Positions 29,521-36,684 of a DNA stretch of 64,000 nucleotides are shown piece by piece. Source of the stretch: CAYHCE01 sp964355015. Lineage in GTDB: Bacteria > Cyanobacteriota > Cyanobacteriia > PCC-6307 > Cyanobiaceae. The position numbers and the translations under genes were made by a program. Positions within the stretch are counted from its first letter, which is position 1; the number at the start of each line of letters is the position of its first letter. The notes under the pieces were generated by a model, which searched no databases, had not been told where the DNA came from, and worked only from the letters and a program-made list of their open reading frames with translations. The stretch is taken from NCBI GenBank assembly GCA_964355015.1, contig CAYHCE010000015.1, forward strand, positions 13,969 to 77,968, given 5' to 3'.

Positions 29521-30494
29521 CCCGTGTAGGGCTCCGACTGCAGCACCGCCTCCAGCGGCAACGGCCCGTAGAGGTGGGGGAACAGCTCTCCGCAAGGCGG
29601 GGCCGGCTCCCGCTTCACCGCCACGCCCGCCCGCTGAAGTCGCTGGGGATCGATCGTGAGAAGCACCACGCTGCGGGCATCGCCGTAGAACCGGGCGAAG
29701 GTGTCTGCCAGCTGGTGGGCGTCGCTGGCGTGGATGAACCCCACCTCCTCCAGGCCGAGTCCGCGGCTGGAGCGGCGGTAGACCCCTGCCGCCCGGGCAG
29801 CCTGCCACTCCTCGGCCAGGGCCAGGTGGTACAGCAGGCGGGGGGAGCGCCAGGGTTGCCGCGCGGCCCATGGCGGTCCCATCACCGCAGCCAGGTCGGG
29901 TCCCTCCAGGAACCTCCGCAGCCAGCCCTGCAGGGCCGAGAGCCCAGGTTCGGCTTCGAAGCCAGCCGGATCCGCCAGGCGGAACTGCCGCACGAACGGC
30001 AACAGGGCCCAGTCGGCCAGCGACGGACCTCCTTCCAGCAGCCAGCCGCCCCGCTCCAGCCGCCCGTTCCACTGCCGCAGGATCGCGAGCGCTTCGCCTC
30101 GATGCGTCTCCATCCGGGCGCCGGGGTGGCGATCGGCATACCGGAAGCGATCGAGATGGCGCTTGAAGCGACCGTCGTTGGTGGCGATCAGGGCGTCCAT
30201 CGCCTGCCGCTGCGCCACGCCGTTCCCCTCGTCTCCGCTGCGGAGCCAATCCTCTGGATCATGGCGGCGCAGCGCCCAGACCATCACCGCCAGGCTCTGG
30301 TCGAGCACCGTGCGATCGGGTCTCACGAGCACCGGCACCGTGCCCTTGGCGGAGGCCTCCAGCAGTTCCGGGGGCTTGGCCTGCAGGTTCACCTCCCGCA
30401 GCTCCACGGCGAGGCCCCCCTGCCGCAGGGCCAGGCGCGCCCGGATCGCGTAGGGGCAGCGGCGGAAGCTGTAGAGGATGGGCGCAGAGGTCAT
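29517..30494 (-). CDS. glutathione S-transferase fused to a DUF952 domain
   Basis: A 325-residue two-domain protein. Residues 1-215 form a GST: a thioredoxin-fold N-terminus with a glutaredoxin-like CPYA motif (FRRCPYAIRARLAL), the cis-Pro GTVPVL and an all-helical C-terminal part. Residues of about 225-320 match DUF952: a WQAARAAGVY segment, then GFIHASDAHQLADTFARFY, LLTIDPQRL and ELFPHLYGPLPLEAV. DUF952 proteins are usually separate and of unknown function. There is no stop or frameshift between the parts. It overlaps the GNAT gene by 4 bases. Confidence 0.85.
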   Translation of the reverse strand: MTSAPILYSFRRCPYAIRARLALRQGGLAVELREVNLQAKPPELLEASAKGTVPVLVRPDRTVLDQSLAVMVWALRRHDPEDWLRSGDEGNGVAQRQAMDALIATNDGRFKRHLDRFRYADRHPGARMETHRGEALAILRQWNGRLERGGWLLEGGPSLADWALLPFVRQFRLADPAGFEAEPGLSALQGWLRRFLEGPDLAAVMGPPWAARQPWRSPRLLYHLALAEEWQAARAAGVYRRSSRGLGLEEVGFIHASDAHQLADTFARFYGDARSVVLLTIDPQRLQRAGVAVKREPAPPCGELFPHLYGPLPLEAVLQSEPYTG

Positions 30495-30502
30495 CGGAGG
30501 AG

Positions 30503-30784
30503 CTACAGCACCCCTCGCTCGATCTCCTCGAGATAGAGGAACTCCGGCGCCTTCACACCGGCCCGGGCCCGGAGGGCCACCAGCTCCTCGGATTCGAAGA
30601 AGCAACGTGCCCGCTCCAGCGAAGGCCAGGTCGAGAGGTGCACCACCGTGTCGGCGTCACGCTCGAGCCGCAGCAACTGGTAGCTGATCTCGCCGGCCGC
30701 CTTCCGCAGCGCCGCCGCCTGATCGAACACCGTTTTCCAGGTGGCGTAGTCGGCCACGGAGTGAAGGATCAGCACGTGAGGCAT
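30503..30784 (-). CDS. small antibiotic-biosynthesis-monooxygenase-fold protein
   Basis: A 93-residue protein from ATG 30784 (an upstream in-frame start at 30793 adds three residues). The ferredoxin-like alpha+beta barrel pattern VLILHSVADYATWKTVFDQ, then VVHLSTWPSLERARCFFESEEL, fits the dimeric ABM/EthD-type superfamily. Members range from oxygenases to stress proteins, and the reaction here is unknown. It sits 15 bases after trhO and 8 before the GST fusion within the reverse operon. Confidence 0.75.
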   Translation of the reverse strand: MPHVLILHSVADYATWKTVFDQAAALRKAAGEISYQLLRLERDADTVVHLSTWPSLERARCFFESEELVALRARAGVKAPEFLYLEEIERGVL

Positions 30785-30799
30785 CGGGGTCACCGCTCG

Positions 30800-31729
30800 T
30801 CAGCCCGGAAAGACCCGGCCGATGTGGGGTTCGCCACGGCGGACCGCCAGCTGGATCTGCTGCTGCCGTTCGGCCAGGCGCCGACGGCGCGTGTCGTCGC
30901 CGGCATCGACGCAATGGCGGCAGCTCACCCCCTCCACGTAGCTGGCCAGCTCCCGATCGGCGCGGTTCAGGGGCATCCGGCAGGCGTGGCAGAGCCTGTG
31001 GCTGCCGGGCTCGAGCCGGTGCTTCACGGCCACCCGCTGGTCGAACACGAAGCACTCCCCCTGCCAGCGGCTGCCCTGGGGCGGCACCTCCTCCAGGTAC
31101 TTCAGGATGCCGCCCTGCAGGTGATGCACACCCTCGAAGCCCTGTTCCAGCAGGTAGGCGGTGGCCTTCTCGCAACGGATGCCGCCGGTGCAGAACAGCG
31201 CCAGAGCCTTGGGCCGTCTTTCGGCCACCAGCGGCTGCAGCTGCCGCTCCACCCAGTGCGGAAAATCACGAAAGCTGCCGGTGCCCGGATCGATCGCCCC
31301 CTCGAAGCTCCCCACGGCCACCTCGTAGCCGTTGCGCGTGTCGATCGTCAGAGTGTCGGGGTCGGTGATCAGTGCGTCCCAGGCGGACGGGGGCACATAG
31401 GTGCCCACCCGTTGCGCCGGTTTCGCCTCGGGCCGCCCCAGGGTGACGATCTCGCGCTTCAGCCGCACCTTGAGCCGGTGGAAGGCCTGCCTGTCCGCGG
31501 CGCTGGTCTTCACTGCCAGGGCCTCCAGGCGGGGATCGGCCCGCATCAGGTCCATCAGGGCCGCCACGCCTTCCGCTGGGCCGCTGACCGTGCCGTTGAT
31601 GCCTTCCTCGGCCAGCAGAATCGTGCCGCGCAGCCCCGCGGCCCGACCGAGCAGCAGCAGCCGCTCACGCCAGGCGGGCAGCTCCTCGGGCGCGAAGGCC
31701 ACGAACCGGTAGAACGCCGCCACCTGCAT
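30800..31729 (-). CDS. trhO: tRNA uridine(34) hydroxylase TrhO (UPF0176, rhodanese domain)
   Basis: A 309-residue protein with an N-terminal ferredoxin-like domain (FYRFVAF, GTILLAEEGINGTVSG), a rhodanese domain with active-site loop CTGGIRCEKA near 180-189, and a Cys-rich C-terminus (CHACRMPL and CRHC) that probably binds zinc. TrhO hydroxylates U34 of several tRNAs in an oxygen-dependent way. All expected cysteines are present. It lies 2 bases after bioB. Confidence 0.92.
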   Translation of the reverse strand: MQVAAFYRFVAFAPEELPAWRERLLLLGRAAGLRGTILLAEEGINGTVSGPAEGVAALMDLMRADPRLEALAVKTSAADRQAFHRLKVRLKREIVTLGRPEAKPAQRVGTYVPPSAWDALITDPDTLTIDTRNGYEVAVGSFEGAIDPGTGSFRDFPHWVERQLQPLVAERRPKALALFCTGGIRCEKATAYLLEQGFEGVHHLQGGILKYLEEVPPQGSRWQGECFVFDQRVAVKHRLEPGSHRLCHACRMPLNRADRELASYVEGVSCRHCVDAGDDTRRRRLAERQQQIQLAVRRGEPHIGRVFPG

Positions 31730-31731
31730 GG

Positions 31732-32772
31732 TCAGAGCGGTGCCACCTCCTCCACCTGCACCCCGGCCGCCGCCAGCAGCTCCCGGTCGGAGACCACGTC
31801 GGGGTTGCTGGTGGTGAGCAGGGTATCGCCGTAGAAGATCGAATCGGCGCCTGCCTGAAGGCAGAGAATCTGGGCCTCGCGGCTCAGCCGCTCGCGGCCT
31901 GCGCTCAGCCGCACCCGGCTGAACGGCATCAGGATGCGGGCGGTTGCCACCATCCTCACGAACTCCAGTGGATCCAGCGGCCGCTGCGCCTCCAGGGGCG
32001 TGCCCTCCACCGACACCAGGGCATTGATCGGCACGCTCTCCGGATGGGGATCGAGCCCGGCCAGCACCTCCAGCAGGCCTGCCCGGTCGCTGAGCGATTC
32101 GCCCAGGCCGATGATGCCGCCGCAGCAGAGGGTGATGCCCGCCTGCCGCACCCGGGCCAGGGTCTCCAGGCGCTCCTGGTAGGTGCGGGTGGTGATGATC
32201 CGGTCGTAGTGCTCGGGGCTGGTGTCGAGGTTGTGGTTGTAAGCGGTGAGACCGGCATCGGCGAGCCGTTCCGCCTGGCGGTCCGTCAGCATGCCGGCGG
32301 TCACACAGGCTTCCAGCCCCAGTTCCCGCACGCCACGCACCATGGCGAGCATGGCCTCGAAGGGGGCGCCGTCGCGGATGTCGCGCCAGGCCCAGCCCAT
32401 GCAGAAGCGATGGGCCCCGGCCTCACGGGCCGCCCGGGCCCGGGCCAGTACCGGCTCCACGTCCAGTTCAGGCCGGCCCGTCACGTCGCTGCTGTGGTGC
32501 ATCGACTGGGGGCAGTAGGCGCAGTCCTCCTCGCAGCCGCCGGTCTTGACGCTCAGCAGCGAGGCGAGCTGCACGCGGTAGCCAGGATTCGCGGCCCGGT
32601 GCACCTGCTGCGCCTGCCAGAGCAGCTCCATCAGCGGCAGCTCCAGCAGCGACTGGATCTCGTTCCGGCTCCAGTCGTGGCGGCAGACCGGCCTGGCGGT
32701 GGTGGTGGCTGTCAGGGCGGTGGCTGTGAGGGTGGTGGCGGTCAAGACGGGCGGCAACGGGGGACGGGGCAA
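31732..32772 (-). CDS. bioB: biotin synthase
   Basis: A radical SAM enzyme converting dethiobiotin to biotin. The CEEDCAYCPQS cluster motif, YNHNLDTSPEHY, LCCGGIIGLGE and the conserved Arg in RLSAGRE are intact. The start is unclear: TTG 32772 gives 346 residues, and TTG 32745 removes nine. The N-terminus contains an LTATT/LTATA/LTATT triplicate, three near-perfect 15-base repeats, before the family-typical RHDW. Other bio genes are not nearby. Confidence 0.92.
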   Translation of the reverse strand: MPRPPLPPVLTATTLTATALTATTTARPVCRHDWSRNEIQSLLELPLMELLWQAQQVHRAANPGYRVQLASLLSVKTGGCEEDCAYCPQSMHHSSDVTGRPELDVEPVLARARAAREAGAHRFCMGWAWRDIRDGAPFEAMLAMVRGVRELGLEACVTAGMLTDRQAERLADAGLTAYNHNLDTSPEHYDRIITTRTYQERLETLARVRQAGITLCCGGIIGLGESLSDRAGLLEVLAGLDPHPESVPINALVSVEGTPLEAQRPLDPLEFVRMVATARILMPFSRVRLSAGRERLSREAQILCLQAGADSIFYGDTLLTTSNPDVVSDRELLAAAGVQVEEVAPL

Positions 32773-32828
32773 GGGAGGATGGGGCAGCGCAGCGGCTGCG
32801 CTGCCGGTGGGAGCGGAGCTGCCTGCGC

Positions 32829-33623
32829 TCAGGAGGCGATCGGCTCGACCCCGCCGAAGCGACGCTGGCGGTGCTGGTAATCCAGCAGAGCCGCCAGCAG
32901 GGCCGCCTCGTTGAAATCGGGCCAGAGCACATCGGTGATGTGGATCTCGGAGTAGGCCAACTGCCAGAGCAGGAAGTTGCTGATCCGGTACTCGCCGCTG
33001 GTGCGGATCAGCAGGTCGGGATCCACCTCGCCGGCTGTATGCAGCTCCGCCTCGAAGACCACCTCGTCGATCGCCGCAGGATCCAGCTCGCCCCGGGCCG
33101 CCCGTTCCGCCAGCCGCTGCGCCGCCTGCACCAGCTCGCGGCGCCCGCCGTAGTTGGTGCAGACGTTGAAATGGATGCCCGTGTTGGCGGCGGTGCGGGC
33201 CGTGGCAGCGGCGATCAGCTGCTGCAGGCCCCGCGGCAGCTGTTCGAGATCGCCCAGGAAGCGGATCCGCACCTGCTCACGCTCCAGCGCCTCCAGTTCC
33301 CGCGCCAGCACCCGCTCGAACAGGGTCATCAGGAAGCTCACCTCCTCGCCGGGCCGGTTCCAGTTCTCGGTGGAGAAGGCGTAGGCGGTGAGGGCACCGA
33401 TGCCCCAGTCGCTGCAGAGGCGGAGGGTGCGCTTGAGGGCTTCCACACCCTCACGGTGCCCCATCACCCGGGGCAGGCCGCGCCGGCGAGCCCAGCGGCC
33501 GTTGCCGTCCATGATCACCGCCACATGGGCCGGCAGCCGGGCCGCATCCAGCCGCGCCGGCAGTTGAGCGGAGCGCAGGAGAGACGCCTGGATCTGGTCG
33601 GTGGTCGCCGGAGAGCGACTCAT
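32829..33623 (-). CDS. uppS: undecaprenyl diphosphate synthase (isoprenyl transferase)
   Basis: A 264-residue cis-prenyltransferase that makes the C55 lipid carrier for peptidoglycan and polysaccharides. HVAVIMDGNGRWA carries the catalytic Asp, followed by GHREGVEALKR, TAYAFSTENWNRP and the C-terminal DLLIRTSGEYRISNFLLWQ with the substrate-binding Arg and Ser residues. It overlaps cdaA by 4 bases (ATGA), so the two are translationally coupled. Confidence 0.95.
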   Translation of the reverse strand: MSRSPATTDQIQASLLRSAQLPARLDAARLPAHVAVIMDGNGRWARRRGLPRVMGHREGVEALKRTLRLCSDWGIGALTAYAFSTENWNRPGEEVSFLMTLFERVLARELEALEREQVRIRFLGDLEQLPRGLQQLIAAATARTAANTGIHFNVCTNYGGRRELVQAAQRLAERAARGELDPAAIDEVVFEAELHTAGEVDPDLLIRTSGEYRISNFLLWQLAYSEIHITDVLWPDFNEAALLAALLDYQHRQRRFGGVEPIAS

Positions 33624-34480
33624 GCGCGGGATTCGGGCGTGTCCTCGGCCACGCTACGTCCTGTGGGAAGAGGAACCACCGAACCACCGGAGGGCTTGGC
33701 GGGCTTCGGCGGCGGCAGGGCCAGGGAGGCGCCCAGCAGCTCCTGCAGCCGGCTGCTGGTGATCGGACGCTCCAGCCTGCCCTGGCGGGCCAGCGACAGG
33801 GTGCCCGTCTCCTCCGACACGACGATGCAGAGACAGCGGTCGAAACGCTCGGTGATGCCCAGGGCCGCCAGGTGGCGGGTGCCGTAGCGGGTGATGCCCT
33901 GGCGCGACAGCGGCAGGATCACGCCCGCCGACAGGATCCGGTTGCCCCGCACCAGCAGGGCCCCGTCGTGCAGGGGGGTATCGGCGGCGAACAGGTTGAG
34001 GATCAGGTCCACCGACAGCACCGCATCGAGCTCGATGCCGGGGTTGAGGAAGTCCTCCGGGCGCAGATCGCTGCCCAGGTCCACCAGGATCAGGGCACCG
34101 CGACGGCTCTGGGAGAGCCTGCCGGCTGCCTGGGTGAGCAGGTTCACGGTGCTGGCCAGCCCCTCGTCCTGCCCCTGGCTGCCGAGCAGCACATCAAGCC
34201 TCCCGGTGCCGAGCAGCTCCATCAGCCGGCGCAGCTCTCCCTGCCAGAGGATGGCCAGGGCCAGACTGCAGCCGAGCACCACGGCCTCCAGCAACCGGGT
34301 GGTGAGGGGCAGGTCGGCGAACCGCTGCACCACCCACACCAGGGCCACCAGGAACAGCCAGCCACGCAGCAGCCAGAGCGTGCGCGATTCGCGCACCCGG
34401 GCCAGCAGCAGCACGCCGAGGGCGGAGGCGAACAGCAGATCCAGCAGCAGGCGCAGATCGATGTGCCTCAGCCAGACCAC
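33620..34480 (-). CDS. cdaA: diadenylate cyclase CdaA (c-di-AMP synthase)
   Basis: A 286-residue membrane-anchored cyclase that makes c-di-AMP from two ATP. Three membrane segments (about residues 8-75) are followed by the DAC domain. DGALLV holds the catalytic DGA and TRYGTRHLAALG the RHxAA motif, and GALILVDLGSDL begins the domain. The Pro-rich C-terminal tail is unconserved. In firmicutes cdaA sits with cdaR and glmM; here it lies between lysA and uppS, both envelope precursor genes. Confidence 0.95.
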   Translation of the reverse strand: MVWLRHIDLRLLLDLLFASALGVLLLARVRESRTLWLLRGWLFLVALVWVVQRFADLPLTTRLLEAVVLGCSLALAILWQGELRRLMELLGTGRLDVLLGSQGQDEGLASTVNLLTQAAGRLSQSRRGALILVDLGSDLRPEDFLNPGIELDAVLSVDLILNLFAADTPLHDGALLVRGNRILSAGVILPLSRQGITRYGTRHLAALGITERFDRCLCIVVSEETGTLSLARQGRLERPITSSRLQELLGASLALPPPKPAKPSGGSVVPLPTGRSVAEDTPESRA

Positions 34481-34501
34481 AGAGCCCCACCCGCGCTGTG
34501 C

Positions 34502-35941
34502 TCAGGCTACCGGCGTGAACCGTTCCGGCAGAACGTCGTGGAGCAGCAGTTCGTCCGGCCGCTCCCGCCGCTGCACCAGGTCCGCCTGGCCGTCATGCAC
34601 AAGCACCGCCGCCGGCCGCGGGATGCGGTTGTAGTTGGAGGCCATCGAGGCGTTGTAGGCGCCGGTGGAGAACACGGCCAGCAGATCACCGCTGCGGCTG
34701 GGTGGAAGAGCCAGGTCCCTGAGCAGCACGTCGCCGGATTCGCAGTGCTTCCCCGCCACCGTCACCGTTTCGCTGGCTTCGGCGGCGGGCCGCTCCGCCA
34801 GCACGGCGGTGTAAGCGGACTGGTAGGTGATCGGCCGCGGGTTGTCGCTCATGCCTCCGTCCACCGAGAGGTAGGTGCGGATGCCGGGGATCTGCTTTCG
34901 GCTGCCGATCGTGTACAGGGTGACGCCGGCCGTGGCCACCAGGGACCGGCCGGGCTCGCACAGCAGCCGCGGCAGCTCGAGGTTCCGCTGGCGGCAGGCG
35001 CTGACCACAGCTTCCGCCACCCCCTGCACCCACTCCTGGATCGTCGGCGGATCGTCGCTCTCCACGTAGCGGATGCCCAGGCCGCCGCCCAGGTTCAGAT
35101 CGGTGACGGGGTGGCCGAGCGAGCGGGCCAGCGCCAGGGCGTCGGCCATCACGCCGGCCAGGTCGCGGTGGGGCTGCAGCTCGAAGATCTGAGAGCCGAT
35201 GTGGGCGTGCAAGCCGGTGAGCCGGGCCCAGCCGCAGTCCGCCAGCCGGCGCAGCACCGGCTCCAGCTGATCGGGATCGAAGCCGAACTTGCTGTCCAGG
35301 TGGCCGGTGCGGATGTACTCATGGGTGTGGCACTCGATGCCCGGAGTGAAGCGCAGCATCAGAGGTACCGGCCGCCCTGCGGCAGGGGCGATCTCCGCCA
35401 GACGCTCGAGATCGAGGTTGTTGTCCACCACCACGGTCACACCGTGTTCCACCGCCAGGGCGAGTTCCTCTTCGGATTTGTTGTTGCCGTGCAGCACGAT
35501 CCGCTCGGGCGGCATCCCCCCCTGCAGGGCCGTGAGCAGCTCCCCGGCCGAGACGGCGTCGAGCCCCAGTCCCTCGGAGGCCATCAGGGCACTCAGCACC
35601 AGGCTGCTGTTGGCTTTCGAGGCGTAGAGCGCCAGCGAGGGGCCGGGATAGTGGGCGATCAGGGCCTGGTGGTAGGCGCGACAACTGGCCCGCAGTGTCT
35701 CCTCGTCGAGCACATACAACGGTGTGCCGTAGCGGCGGGCCAGTTCACCCAGGGAACAACCGCCCACTTCCAGGCCGCCCTCGGCGTCGAGCCGGGTGGT
35801 GACCGGGGTGAGGTTGCGGTTGGGGCTGGCCGGATCACTGCCGGGCTCATACAACCGATGCCCGTCCTGCGGCAGGTCGGCCCCGGCCCATACCGCTTGG
35901 GCGGTTGAGCCGGCTGGGGCGCTGACGGGAGAAACGGTCAT
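34502..35941 (-). CDS. lysA: diaminopimelate decarboxylase
   Basis: A 479-residue PLP enzyme for the last step of lysine synthesis, also setting the meso-DAP pool for peptidoglycan. PLP-lysine motif YASKANSS near residue 75, HGNNKSEEEL, GLHAHIGSQIF, NLGGGLGIRY, LCEPGRSLV and the C-terminal CESGDVL and FSTGAYNASMASNYN are present. An in-frame start at 35950 adds three residues. About 30 N-terminal residues are extra and variable. It is the first gene of the reverse operon and divergent from rimI. Confidence 0.95.
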   Translation of the reverse strand: MTVSPVSAPAGSTAQAVWAGADLPQDGHRLYEPGSDPASPNRNLTPVTTRLDAEGGLEVGGCSLGELARRYGTPLYVLDEETLRASCRAYHQALIAHYPGPSLALYASKANSSLVLSALMASEGLGLDAVSAGELLTALQGGMPPERIVLHGNNKSEEELALAVEHGVTVVVDNNLDLERLAEIAPAAGRPVPLMLRFTPGIECHTHEYIRTGHLDSKFGFDPDQLEPVLRRLADCGWARLTGLHAHIGSQIFELQPHRDLAGVMADALALARSLGHPVTDLNLGGGLGIRYVESDDPPTIQEWVQGVAEAVVSACRQRNLELPRLLCEPGRSLVATAGVTLYTIGSRKQIPGIRTYLSVDGGMSDNPRPITYQSAYTAVLAERPAAEASETVTVAGKHCESGDVLLRDLALPPSRSGDLLAVFSTGAYNASMASNYNRIPRPAAVLVHDGQADLVQRRERPDELLLHDVLPERFTPVA

Positions 35942-35989
35942 CGGGGGCATCCTGGGGAGCGGTGTCCAGAGCAGGGCCCAATCGTAGGG

Positions 35990-36466
35990 ATGGCCATGGG
36001 TTCAATCGCCGAATCGCCCCTGCAGTGCCGGCCGCTGGTCGAAACCGACCTGAACGCCTGCTTCGGCCTGGACCGGCTCGCCCGCGACGGCGGCTGGAGC
36101 GAGGCCGCCTGGCGCCGCGAGCTGGTGGAGCCGCAGCGCCCCTGCCTGGGGCTCTGGCAGGAGGAGACGCTGCTGGCGCTGGCCTGCGGCTGGCTGATTC
36201 TGGAGGAGCTGCACGTCACCCTGGTCGCGGTCCATCCCGGTCGGCGGCGGACCGGACTGGGGCGCCGGGCGCTGGAGGCCCTGCTGGAGCAGGCCCGCCT
36301 CGCCGGTGCCGAGCGCGCCACGCTGGAGGTGGCGGCAGGGAACACCGCCGCCCTCGGCCTCTACGCCGCTCTCGGCTTCCACACCGCCGGTCGCCGTCGC
36401 GGTTACTACCGCGACGGCCAGGATGCTCTGATCCAATGGGTGAAGCTCGGCCCCGTGTGCGCCTAG
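35990..36466 (+). CDS. rimI: RimI-like ribosomal-protein alanine N-acetyltransferase
   Basis: A 158-residue GNAT protein. Acetyl-CoA site VHPGRRRTGLGRRALEALL near 82-100, ATLEVAAGNTAALGLYAALGF and the end GRRRGYYRDGQDALIQWVKL match RimI, including the YY(x)DGxDA signature. RimI acetylates the N-terminus of ribosomal protein S18, though bacterial members can have wider targets. A second ATG at 35996 is possible. It is divergent from lysA with about 48 bases between. Confidence 0.88.
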   Translation: MAMGSIAESPLQCRPLVETDLNACFGLDRLARDGGWSEAAWRRELVEPQRPCLGLWQEETLLALACGWLILEELHVTLVAVHPGRRRTGLGRRALEALLEQARLAGAERATLEVAAGNTAALGLYAALGFHTAGRRRGYYRDGQDALIQWVKLGPVCA

Positions 36467-36684
36467 CCGGGCCACGGATGGCAGGCTGCCTCGAGCAGTG
36501 CGATTGCGTAGGTACGGATTGCCGCCCTTCAATGATGCGGAACTCCGAAGGAATTCAGCCATCGAAATGTGTAGAACTTTGGCGTTGATCCCTGCTGGGG
36601 CCAAGCTTCTTGCCTTGGGGTGCAGCGATACGCGCACACCTGGTCAGCCCTGATAGGTTGGAGGCACTTGCACAGGCACCGCCC

